From assembly GCA_029881775.1 (NCBI GenBank), contig JAOULY010000109.1:1-6570 (forward strand): DNA of 6,570 nt. Direction: 5' to 3'. The stretch comes from Gammaproteobacteria bacterium. GTDB taxonomy: Bacteria; Pseudomonadota; Gammaproteobacteria; UBA9214. The stretch's first letter is position 1; each line of letters begins with the position of its first letter. The notes below the pieces were generated by a model, which saw nothing but the letters and a program-made list of their open reading frames with translations, was not told the origin of the DNA and ran no database searches. The position numbers and the translations under genes were made by a program. This document shows positions 1 through 6,495 of the stretch, in pieces.

Positions 1-1715
1 TGGCGCAATAGCTGTTGCCTGCGTTTCGCCCCAATACCGGGTATGTGCTCCAGTGGCGAGGTCGACCTGCTACGCGCGCGCTGGCGGCGGTGTCCCGAAA
101 TTGCGAACCGGTGGGCTTCGTCACGCACCTGCTGGATAAGGTGCTGCGCCGGTGAGTCCACGGGCAAATCAAGCATTTTATCACCACCTGCAATATACAG
201 CTTCTCAAGCCCGGGTTTTCTGCCCTCGCCCTTGGCAACCCCCACCACCAGCACATCCTTGACCTGCAATTCATCGAGTACGGCAATGGCCGCACGCACC
301 TGGCCCTTGCCACCATCAATCAGAAGCAGATCCGGGAAACTTCCCTCGCCTTTGGCCAGGCGTGTGTAATGCCGCGTTACTGCCTGCTCCATGGCAGCAT
401 AATCATCGCCGGCGCGGATATCACGGATATTGAAGCGGCGATAATCGGATTTTAATGGCCCTTCCTGTCCGAACACAACGCAAGACGCAACCGTCGCCTC
501 ACCACTGGTATGACTGATGTCAAAACATTCTATCCGCCCGGGTAAATCTTCAAGCGCCAGCACCGCAGCCAGGTCACGCAGCCTGCCGGCATAACCGGTC
601 CGTGAATTGACATGGGCCGCCAGTGCGTGTGCCGCGTTTTTCCTGGCCATTTCAACCCAGCGCGCACGGTCACCGCGCACGCTTGAACGAATAGACACGG
701 CATGCCCCGCGCGTGACGACAGCATTTCCTCGATAACCCGCCAGTCATCCGGTTTGTGGCTGAGCAACAGCTCGGACGGGACCGCCTTGTCGAGATAATA
801 TTGCGGAACAAAGGCAGACAGGATTTCGGCCTCGGAGGACTCCAGGGGAACTTTCGGAAAAAACACCGCATTACCGAGGCTGCGTCCGGCACGTATAAAG
901 AACACCTGTACACAGGCGGCGCCACTGCCGGACCGGCAGGCCAGCACATCCAGATCACCACGCTCCTTGCTTACATACTGCTTCTCCTGTACGTGCCGCA
1001 AACTGGCGATACGATCCCGGTAAACAGCGGCCAGTTCATAATGCCTCGCCGCCGCCGCCTGTTCCATAAGGCGCACCAGGTCATCGATCACCTGGCTGCT
1101 TTTGCCTTCAAGGAACAGCGCCGTGTGCTGCACATCCCCGGCATATTCTGCACGTGTGATATTGCCGACACAGGGTGCTGTACAGCGCTTTATCTGGTAC
1201 TGAAGACAAGGCCGGCTACGGTTGCTGAAAAAACTGTCCTCACACTGCCGTACCCGGAAAAGTTTTTGCAACAGGTGCAGACTTTCACGCACCGACCCCG
1301 CATTCGGATAGGGACCGAAATATCGCCCTTTCCCGCGCCGTGCGCCACGGTGCAGGGTAACGCGTGGATAATCCTGCTCCGTAGACAGGTAGATATACGG
1401 GTAACTTTTATCATCTCGCAGCAGCACGTTGTAACGCGGCCCGAACTGCTTGATCAGGTTGCTCTCGAGCAGCAGTGCCTCGCCTTCCGTGCGTGTTACG
1501 GTCGTCTCAATACCCGCTATCTGTTCAACCAGTGCACGCGTCCTGGGACTCAGGCCCGACTTTCTAAAATAGCTCGATACCCGCTTCCTGAGGTTTCCGG
1601 CCTTTCCTACATAGATGACAGTACCACTGGCATCCAGCATACGGTATACACCCGGCAGGCCGGTCAGGGTCCTGAGATACTCTTTTACATCGAAGGAATT
1701 ACTGCTGACTGTCAT
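1..1715 (-). CDS. uvrC: UvrABC excinuclease subunit C, 3' end cut by window edge
   Basis: UvrC makes both incisions around a bulky DNA lesion after UvrA/UvrB loading, in cytoplasmic nucleotide excision repair. The frame is open from the ATG to the left edge (571 codons). E. coli UvrC is 610 residues, so roughly 40 residues are missing. Visible in order: GIY-YIG nuclease (GVY 22-24, YVG 35-37, catalytic-type Glu84, Asn96); four cysteines C158, C170, C178, C182 with the spacing known for the UvrC [4Fe-4S] cluster; a UVR/UvrB-binding helix pair at about 205-240; the RNase H-like nuclease with FDISH (Asp399), GDDY (Asp438), IDGGKGQ (Asp467) and DEAHR (His535); and the first helix-hairpin-helix (PGIG 559-562). 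No frameshift was seen. The start matches E. coli UvrC and has only a weak ribosome site. It lies 26 bp after the glycosylase gene, so it is probably co-transcribed. Confidence 0.97.
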   Translation of the reverse strand, partial: MTVSSNSFDVKEYLRTLTGLPGVYRMLDASGTVIYVGKAGNLRKRVSSYFRKSGLSPRTRALVEQIAGIETTVTRTEGEALLLESNLIKQFGPRYNVLLRDDKSYPYIYLSTEQDYPRVTLHRGARRGKGRYFGPYPNAGSVRESLHLLQKLFRVRQCEDSFFSNRSRPCLQYQIKRCTAPCVGNITRAEYAGDVQHTALFLEGKSSQVIDDLVRLMEQAAAARHYELAAVYRDRIASLRHVQEKQYVSKERGDLDVLACRSGSGAACVQVFFIRAGRSLGNAVFFPKVPLESSEAEILSAFVPQYYLDKAVPSELLLSHKPDDWRVIEEMLSSRAGHAVSIRSSVRGDRARWVEMARKNAAHALAAHVNSRTGYAGRLRDLAAVLALEDLPGRIECFDISHTSGEATVASCVVFGQEGPLKSDYRRFNIRDIRAGDDYAAMEQAVTRHYTRLAKGEGSFPDLLLIDGGKGQVRAAIAVLDELQVKDVLVVGVAKGEGRKPGLEKLYIAGGDKMLDLPVDSPAQHLIQQVRDEAHRFAISGHRRQRARSRSTSPLEHIPGIGAKRRQQLLR

Positions 1716-1741
1716 ACCAAATAAGCCTGGATAGCAGACTG

Positions 1742-2398
1742 TTAACCGTCGACACGCCCAAGCAACTCCCCGGCTGCGTCGAAAACCTCTGCGAACATGT
1801 CAGCAGTCAGGCGCCGGGTCTGCGTGTTGTAGCGACTGCAGTGATAGGAGTCCACCATTGTCAGCGTGTCTGACAACGCATGAATCTGTTTATGCCCGAA
1901 TGGAAACGCGCTCAGCTTCAGACCCAGCGCCCGCAACACTGCGTCATGCGCCAGCTTGCCCAGCGCCATCACCACTGCATTATCAGACAACCCGCCAATT
2001 TCGGCACGCAGGAAGCGGTTGCAGTTCTTTACCTCATCAAGCTGCGGCTTGTTTTGTGGTGGCAGACATTTCACGGCATTTGTTATCCGCACACCACTCA
2101 GCACCAGCCCGTCATCCCGGGAAACCGATACGGGAAGACTGCCATAACCGTAATTATGCAATGTCTGATACAACAATATACCGGCATAATCGCCGGTAAA
2201 GGGTCGACCGGTGGCGTTCGCGCCATGCATTCCGGGAGCCAGTCCGACGATCAGCAAGCGTGCATCGGGATCCCCGAATGCTGCGACCGGCGCAGCATGA
2301 TACTCAGGGTGCTTGTCGGCAACCTGATCGAGAAAAACTGCAAGCCGGGGACATTGCCTGCAATCGGCGTTAAACGTGGGTGTGCTCTTCTGAGACAT
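1742..2398 (-). CDS. Family 5 (UdgB-type) uracil-DNA glycosylase, Fe-S
   Basis: This 218-residue protein probably removes uracil, and perhaps other deaminated bases, from DNA to start base excision repair. It carries CRQCPR (C13, C16) plus C111 and C126, the four-cysteine [4Fe-4S] pattern of family 4/5 glycosylases. Motif 1 is GLAPG (52-56), followed by TGRPFTGD (63-70). Asp70 aligns with the aspartate proposed as catalytic in the Thermus family 5 enzyme. TNAVKC (106-111) carries the third cysteine, and HCSRYN (186-191) is the C-terminal DNA-binding motif. GLAPG without a catalytic Asp or Glu separates it from family 4 (GEAPG). The ATG lies inside the end of the NHL gene (29-bp overlap) with no clear Shine-Dalgarno, which suggests translational coupling. 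No later start keeps the first two cluster cysteines. Family assignment is from recalled motifs; substrate range is inferred. Confidence 0.93.
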   Translation of the reverse strand: MSQKSTPTFNADCRQCPRLAVFLDQVADKHPEYHAAPVAAFGDPDARLLIVGLAPGMHGANATGRPFTGDYAGILLYQTLHNYGYGSLPVSVSRDDGLVLSGVRITNAVKCLPPQNKPQLDEVKNCNRFLRAEIGGLSDNAVVMALGKLAHDAVLRALGLKLSAFPFGHKQIHALSDTLTMVDSYHCSRYNTQTRRLTADMFAEVFDAAGELLGRVDG

Positions 2399-3818
2399 TC
2401 AGCGGTTCGGCCCGGCCACTGTCCGGATTCAGACAGAGGACCTCATGTGCATTGGTATTTGCAATGTACAAGGTACCACCATGAAATGCCAACCCGCAGG
2501 GTTCATCCAGCTTGCGATCAAGAATGACACTGGAAACATGCTGTGTCTTGATGCCGACGCGCCTGATCTTGTTATTATAGGTGTCTGACACCCAGAGCAT
2601 TTTATGCTCCATATCGGCTTCGATTGCCATGGGATACTGCAGTTTCGCTGCCGACAGCGCCCCGTCCTGGTCGCCGCTTTCATAACAACCACTCCCGGCA
2701 ATGGTAGTCACCGAACCACTGTCAATATCAATACAGCGGATTGCGGATGAAATGGCATCAACCGCATATAGACTCTTCCCGTAAACCGTCAGACCTGACG
2801 GCTGCGCGAACTCTGCAGTATTGGGAGAACCGTCACGCAGACCCTCGCGCCCGCTGCCCGAAAACACCTTGATGGTGTTCTTGATCAGTGACAGGCTCCA
2901 CACCTGGTGCATGCCGGCCATGGCGATAAACAACACCCCGTTCACCAGCACCAAATCAAGCGGTGATTTCAACTGCATTTCACGGGGTCGCGTGACTACC
3001 GGGCCGGTTACGGTCCCTGGCGTGCCAGTGCCGGCCACGGTCGTAACCTCCCCGGAACGGACATTGACACACCGGATTGCGTGGTTGCCCTCATCCGCAA
3101 CATAGAGCGACTGGTCACCCAGCGCCATACCCTGTGGATTATTAAAGGCTGCAGACAGGCTGTCACCATCAATAAATCCAGGACTGGTACTGCCGATACG
3201 CCGCAGGATATTACCGTTAGCCGAGGTGATAATGACCTGGTTATGCGCGCTGTCGGAAATATACACCCTGTCACGAGACACCAGCACCCGGCCAGGAAAT
3301 GACAGCAATGCCTGTGGTTCGGGGGTTTGGCTGACCGTATAGGCCTCACTGCCAGTTGAACCGAAACGGGATTCACGCTTGATCTGGTACTCGATCACCT
3401 CTTTAAGGCGGGCGCGTTTACCGTCGCCGGCAAGTGCGCCAATTATGAATCCGTCCCGATCAGCCAACACCTGTGTCGGCCACTGCCTGATCCCGAAACG
3501 TTTACACAACTTCAACTCCGGATCGTGTACGAACGGGAACCGGATATGAAACTTGTTCATCATTTTCTGGACATGCGACCGCCTCATCTCTGCAGGGAAG
3601 CGCGTGGAATGCACGCCCAGCACGGTCAGGTCCTTTCGATACTTGCTGGCGAAGTAGTTCATATCCGCCAGCACATGCTGACTGGGGATGTCACTGAAGG
3701 AACAGAAGCAGACCAGCACGATTCGGCCACGCTGGCCGGCCAGGCGTACGGGCGCATCGACATTGAACCATTCAAGTCCAGCCGAAAACTCCGGTACCCG
3801 GCTTCTTGCCGTCGACAT
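2370..3818 (-). CDS. Thioredoxin-like domain + NHL beta-propeller protein (NHLRC2-like)
   Basis: This 482-residue protein has an N-terminal thioredoxin/AhpC-like fold (about 30-150) followed by an NHL-repeat propeller (about 174-475). The propeller shows recurring blade motifs such as VYISDSAHNQV, LYVADEGNHAIR, LWVSDTYNNKIRR and LYIANTNAHEV. The layout and motifs (GVHSTRFP 68-75, WPT 113-115 with the cis-proline) resemble animal NHLRC2 and bacterial relatives. The redox centre is altered: where NHLRC2 has CCINC, this protein has SDIPS (42-46), so both CxxC cysteines are replaced by Asp43 and Ser46. It is unlikely to be a disulfide oxidoreductase. I see no signal peptide or membrane segment, so it should be cytoplasmic. 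The ATG at 3818 is chosen over a TTG at 3869 because AGGAG lies 6 nt upstream and the extra 17 residues look unrelated to the fold. It heads the unit with the glycosylase gene and uvrC. Molecular function is unknown; a scaffold role is only a guess. Confidence 0.9.
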   Translation of the reverse strand: MSTARSRVPEFSAGLEWFNVDAPVRLAGQRGRIVLVCFCSFSDIPSQHVLADMNYFASKYRKDLTVLGVHSTRFPAEMRRSHVQKMMNKFHIRFPFVHDPELKLCKRFGIRQWPTQVLADRDGFIIGALAGDGKRARLKEVIEYQIKRESRFGSTGSEAYTVSQTPEPQALLSFPGRVLVSRDRVYISDSAHNQVIITSANGNILRRIGSTSPGFIDGDSLSAAFNNPQGMALGDQSLYVADEGNHAIRCVNVRSGEVTTVAGTGTPGTVTGPVVTRPREMQLKSPLDLVLVNGVLFIAMAGMHQVWSLSLIKNTIKVFSGSGREGLRDGSPNTAEFAQPSGLTVYGKSLYAVDAISSAIRCIDIDSGSVTTIAGSGCYESGDQDGALSAAKLQYPMAIEADMEHKMLWVSDTYNNKIRRVGIKTQHVSSVILDRKLDEPCGLAFHGGTLYIANTNAHEVLCLNPDSGRAEPLNVSEEHTHV

Positions 3819-3824
3819 CCCATT

Positions 3825-3829
3825 CTCCT
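3825..3829 (-). promoter_or_regulatory. Ribosome binding site of the NHL gene
   Basis: AGGAG lies 6 nt before the ATG at 3818. It decides the start of the NHL/thioredoxin-like gene against the TTG at 3869, which would add 17 residues with no recognisable homology. Confidence 0.8.
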
Positions 3830-3897
3830 GGTTTACCCGCCCGCCCGCCGGGCGTGTTCTTACAAGCAAACCACGGTATACGAGATCTTACCAGCAA

Positions 3898-3916
3898 GTC
3901 AGATCAATACACTGAC
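3898..3916. repeat. Short inverted repeat upstream of the NHL gene
   Basis: GTCAG and CTGAC arms flank 9 AT-rich bases. The element sits about 80 bp before the NHL start and just upstream of a possible extended -10 box, where a dimeric regulator could bind. Arms of 5 bp can occur by chance, so this is only a candidate operator. Confidence 0.25.
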
Positions 3917-3931
3917 GAAGTTCTCAAATTC

Positions 3932-3975
3932 ACAGACAAACGGTAACCGGCAGGCGTGGGACCTGCCGATTACCG
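3932..3975 (-). terminator. Probable intrinsic terminator after gacA
   Basis: On the minus strand two 14-nt arms (plus-strand 3962-3975 and 3941-3954) pair along their whole length with a single T·G wobble, around a 7-nt loop. The stem is GC-rich and is followed by TTTGTCTGT, a modest T-rich tail. It begins 26 nt past the gacA stop codon. The stem is strong, but the imperfect T-tract means it could terminate only partly or act as an mRNA 3'-end stabiliser. Confidence 0.68.
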
Positions 3976-4001
3976 CCCGGCCCTGCGACCGGTAACAGCA
4001 G

Positions 4002-4649
4002 CTAGTGGGCGATATTTTCCCTGATCAGTCCGTGACGAATCGCAAAGCGCGTCAATTCAACGTCATTTTCCACACCCAGTTTCTCAAACAGGCGATACCG
4101 GTAAGTACTCGTGGTCTTCGGACTGAGGCACAACTTTTCTGAAATGGCCTTGTTGGTTTCACCCCTTACAACCATAAGCATAACCTGCGTTTCACGCGGC
4201 GTCAGCCGTTCCAGGGGTGACTTCTCGCGCTCATTGACAAAAGACAGCGCCAGTTTGTGGGCTATTTCCGGGGTAATGTACTGCTTGCCAAGATGTACAG
4301 AACGAATGGCATTGACGATCTCCTGCACATCACATCCTTTTGTAAGATATCCGGAGGCACCGGCTTCCAGCAAACGCGCCGGGAACGGGTCGTCATCATG
4401 AATGGTAACCGCGATAATTTTTACCCCAGGCACCACCTGGCTGATCTTTCGTGTCGCCTCCAGGCCACCGATACCGGGCATACTGATATCCATCAGAATG
4501 ACATCCGGCTTTTCCTTGCGTACCTGCCTGATTGCCTGCTCACCGCTTTCGGCCTCGGCGACCACGTCTATGCCGCTTACATCCCTGAGTAATCGCTTGA
4601 TACCTGTACGTACAAGCCCGTGGTCATCAACCAGCATGACATTGATCAT
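4002..4649 (-). CDS. gacA: GacA/UvrY-type two-component response regulator
   Basis: This 215-residue regulator closely matches E. coli UvrY (218 residues). The receiver domain (1 to about 120) has the acidic pair Asp8-Asp9, phospho-acceptor Asp54 in LMDISMPGIGGLEATRKI, switch Thr82 and Lys104. The C-terminal LuxR-type helix-turn-helix spans about 147-208, with LTPRE at 149-153 and LSPKT at 175-179. In gammaproteobacteria this protein is phosphorylated by a BarA/GacS hybrid kinase and activates CsrB/RsmY-type small RNAs that titrate CsrA/RsmA. No kinase or such RNA is in this window. The ATG at 4649 is chosen over a TTG at 4691 because it is preceded by a strong AGGAGG with a 4-nt gap and because the protein then begins MINVMLVDDH, as in UvrY. 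A terminator-like hairpin follows the stop. uvrY is an equally valid symbol. Confidence 0.95.
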   Translation of the reverse strand: MINVMLVDDHGLVRTGIKRLLRDVSGIDVVAEAESGEQAIRQVRKEKPDVILMDISMPGIGGLEATRKISQVVPGVKIIAVTIHDDDPFPARLLEAGASGYLTKGCDVQEIVNAIRSVHLGKQYITPEIAHKLALSFVNEREKSPLERLTPRETQVMLMVVRGETNKAISEKLCLSPKTTSTYRYRLFEKLGVENDVELTRFAIRHGLIRENIAH

Positions 4650-4653
4650 AACT

Positions 4654-4659
4654 CCTCCT
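4654..4659 (-). promoter_or_regulatory. Strong ribosome binding site of gacA
   Basis: AGGAGG lies 4 nt before the ATG at 4649. It is the best Shine-Dalgarno in the window and settles the start of the response regulator. Confidence 0.85.
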
Positions 4660-4710
4660 GAGGTTCTTTTTATTGCGGCCCACCACCGCAAACCATTGAT
4701 TTACGGCTTG

Positions 4711-4739
4711 AGGCTAGCACTGCTCCCGGGAGATAACAA
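4711..4739 (-). promoter_or_regulatory. Candidate sigma-70 promoter for gacA
   Basis: On the minus strand TTGTTA (4734-4739, 4/6 to the -35 consensus) is 17 bp from TAGCCT (4711-4716, 3/6 to the -10), which is preceded by TGC as in an extended -10. The spacer contains the perfect palindrome CTCCCGGGAG (4723-4732). The -10 match is poor, so this is a weak prediction. Confidence 0.28.
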
Positions 4740-4770
4740 TCGGACATTACCTACAAATCTGTCATCGGTT

Positions 4771-4794
4771 GCCACGCGGCTGTCAGCCCGTGAC
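4771..4794 (-). terminator. Hairpin just after cysG, possible weak terminator
   Basis: Two 10-nt arms pair with one bulged G and one G·T wobble around a 3-nt loop, starting 11 nt after the cysG stop. On the minus strand no T-run follows, so it does not look like a classical intrinsic terminator. It may mark the mRNA 3' end of the grx-cysG operon or protect it from exonucleases. Confidence 0.35.
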
Positions 4795-4805
4795 CAGGCG
4801 GTATT

Positions 4806-6209
4806 CTATTTTTTAGTCAACTTGTTACCGCTAAACCATTCAAGTTTCTCATGCAGGCTGACCACCTCGCCGACGATAATAATCGTCGGCGGCTGCAGCG
4901 CTTCCCGGGCAACAATGTCAGGCAATGAGGCCAACGTTTCGATGTAGACACGTTGCTCGGGTGTGGTGCCTTTCTGCACCAGTGCAACCGGCGTAGTGGC
5001 AGGCAGGCCATGCGCAATCAGCTCGCGACTGATCACCGGGATACTGTGCATACCCATGTAGAAGACAACAGTCTGTGCGGGCCTGGCCAGGCTTTCCCAG
5101 TCCAGGTCGACAGTGCCATCCTTGAGGTGCCCGGTTACGAAAATGCAGGCCTGCGCATAATCACGGTGCGTCAGAGGAATGCCCGCATAGGACGCACAGC
5201 CGGCTGCAGCTGTAATCCCCGGCACCACCTGGAAGGGGATGCCTTCCTGTGCCAGCGTCTCGATCTCCTCACCGCCGCGGCCGAAAATGAACGGATCGCC
5301 CCCTTTCAAACGCAACACCCGCTTGCCTTCGCGCGCAAGCCGGACCAGCAGATCATTAATGCTTTCCTGGGTAAGGGTATGCTGATCGCGCTGCTTACCC
5401 GCATAGATCAACTCGGCATCGCGCCTGACCAGGTCCATCACCGCCGGGGAAACCAGGCGGTCGTACACCACGACGTCCGCCTGCTGCATTAACCGCATGG
5501 CGCGAAAAGTGATCAGGTCGGGATCACCAGGACCGGCACCAACCAGGTATACCTCGCCTCCGCCTGAAAAATCCTCGTCAGTACTGTTGATAGCCGCCTC
5601 GAGCGCAGTGCGCGCCTTCTCTTCCTGACCGGCAAACAGCAACTCTGCTACTTGTCCCTGCAATACACTTTCCCAGAAATAACGCCGCCTGGCAGGTTCG
5701 GCGAAGCGCTGTTTCACCTCCCGCCGGTAATCGTCCACCATGCGCGCCAGTCGACCGTAAGCGGCAGGGATAAAACTTTCCAGGCGCGCACGCAGCAGGC
5801 GGGCCAGCACCGGCGATGAGCCACCGGTTGAAACAGCTATCTGTACCGGCGAGCGGTCAATCACCGACGGCATAATGAAATTACACAATTTTGGATTGTC
5901 GGCCACATTGGCAGGGATGTGACGCTGCCCGGCCAGTGACGATACATGCCGGTTAACGGCCTCGTCATTCGTTGCCGCCATTACCAGTACCGTATCGTCC
6001 AGGTCACCGTCGCGGAATTCCCGCTGCTCGTGGGAAATATTTTCCTGCTGCAACAACTGCCGCATATCGTTACATACTTCGGGGGCGACCACGGTGACGC
6101 GTGCGCCCGCCCGGTGCAGCAAGGCGAGCTTGCGTGCGGCAACCTTGCCGCCGCCAACAACCAGGCAGGGACGACCCTTTACATCGAGAAATATCGGCAG
6201 GTAATCCAT
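4806..6209 (-). CDS. cysG: Siroheme synthase (uroporphyrinogen methyltransferase / precorrin-2 dehydrogenase / ferrochelatase)
   Basis: This 467-residue protein (E. coli CysG is 457) converts uroporphyrinogen III to siroheme, the cofactor of assimilatory sulfite and nitrite reductases. The N-terminal dehydrogenase/chelatase module (1 to about 210) starts MDYLPIFLDV and has the NAD-binding VVGGGKVAARK (18-28), catalytic-type Asp104 in NVADNPK, and SPVLARLLR (132-140). The SAM-dependent methyltransferase module (about 218-460) has VGAGPGDPDLIT (223-234), VVYDRL with Asp250, GK 271-272, RLKGGDPFIFGRGGEE (300-315), VPGITAAAG (329-337) and FYMGM (383-387). Position 128, a phosphoserine in Salmonella CysG, is Thr here. 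GAGG 6 nt before the ATG overlaps the stop codon of the glutaredoxin gene, only 8 bp upstream, so the two are almost certainly one operon. Confidence 0.97.
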   Translation of the reverse strand: MDYLPIFLDVKGRPCLVVGGGKVAARKLALLHRAGARVTVVAPEVCNDMRQLLQQENISHEQREFRDGDLDDTVLVMAATNDEAVNRHVSSLAGQRHIPANVADNPKLCNFIMPSVIDRSPVQIAVSTGGSSPVLARLLRARLESFIPAAYGRLARMVDDYRREVKQRFAEPARRRYFWESVLQGQVAELLFAGQEEKARTALEAAINSTDEDFSGGGEVYLVGAGPGDPDLITFRAMRLMQQADVVVYDRLVSPAVMDLVRRDAELIYAGKQRDQHTLTQESINDLLVRLAREGKRVLRLKGGDPFIFGRGGEEIETLAQEGIPFQVVPGITAAAGCASYAGIPLTHRDYAQACIFVTGHLKDGTVDLDWESLARPAQTVVFYMGMHSIPVISRELIAHGLPATTPVALVQKGTTPEQRVYIETLASLPDIVAREALQPPTIIIVGEVVSLHEKLEWFSGNKLTKK

Positions 6210-6217
6210 TGTGCGCC

Positions 6218-6481
6218 TCAGCCTGTCGCCAGCAACGGGTCAAGTCCACCGCGCCGGTCGAGCGCCGCCAGGTCGTCATACCCGCCTATATGCTGCTCAC
6301 CAATATAAATCTGCGGTACCGTCCGCCTGTTGGTGAGTTCAATCATGTCCTCAAACCCATTGGGCGTTCTATCGACGAAAATCTTCTCGATTGACTTGAC
6401 GCCTTTGGCATTCAATAACTGTTCAGCACGCACGCAGTACGGACAGAACGCTGTACAGTACATCTTGACGATATTCTTCAA
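6218..6481 (-). CDS. grxC: Glutaredoxin 3 (GrxC family), TTG start
   Basis: This small cytoplasmic glutathione-dependent disulfide reductase has 87 residues (E. coli Grx3 is about 83). It has the dithiol active site CPYC (13-16), the cis-proline motif TVPQIYIG and the glutathione-binding GGYDDL. The start is TTG. An in-frame stop lies 24 bases further upstream with no ATG or GTG between, and the first ATG inside the gene would remove the first beta strand. AGGGA, 7 nt before the TTG, can serve as ribosome site. Its stop overlaps the ribosome site of cysG 8 bp away, so the two genes are probably coupled. Rare start codon use suggests modest translation. Confidence 0.93.
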   Translation of the reverse strand: MKNIVKMYCTAFCPYCVRAEQLLNAKGVKSIEKIFVDRTPNGFEDMIELTNRRTVPQIYIGEQHIGGYDDLAALDRRGGLDPLLATG

Positions 6482-6495
6482 GCTCTTTTCCCTTG

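Larger units (their letters stand above)
3819..4001 (-). promoter_or_regulatory. Intergenic leader of the NHL-udg-uvrC unit
   Basis: This 183-bp gap holds, in transcription order, a terminator-like hairpin (3941-3975), an inverted repeat (3898-3916), a possible extended -10 box (TGG followed by TAAGAT, 3885-3893), a G-run tract (3836-3849) and the AGGAG ribosome site (3825-3829). I found no good -35 hexamer for the -10 candidate, so the exact promoter is uncertain. A promoter here is expected if the hairpin upstream ends gacA transcription. I saw no CTG-N10-CAG SOS box in this gap. Confidence 0.35.

Noticed and set aside
756..1724. 322-residue plus-strand open frame
   Set aside because: It is antisense to uvrC, whose minus-strand translation carries all UvrC motifs without a break. 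The plus-strand product shows no recognisable domain.
1716..1741. LexA/SOS box before uvrC
   Set aside because: No CTG-N10-CAG match is present in this short gap, and uvrC is not generally SOS-controlled in E. coli.
1825..1842. HCSRYN in place of HPSxxN in the uracil-DNA glycosylase as a possible active-site defect
   Set aside because: Family 5 enzymes vary at this position (for example HVS in Thermus, as recalled). His186, Ser188 and Asn191 are kept, so this looks like normal family variation.
1880..2527. 215-residue plus-strand open frame
   Set aside because: It is antisense to the uracil-DNA glycosylase and the end of the NHL gene. It looks like a high-GC shadow frame and has no recognisable motif.
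3819..3869. Longer N-terminus for the NHL protein (TTG at 3869)
   Set aside because: The extra 17 residues are translated from the G-run leader and the ribosome site. The ATG at 3818 has AGGAG at ideal spacing.
4650..4691. Longer N-terminus for GacA (TTG at 4691)
   Set aside because: It would translate through the AGGAGG site, and UvrY/GacA proteins begin MINV as the shorter form does.
4953..5492. 179-residue plus-strand open frame
   Set aside because: It is antisense to the conserved methyltransferase domain of cysG and has no domain of its own.
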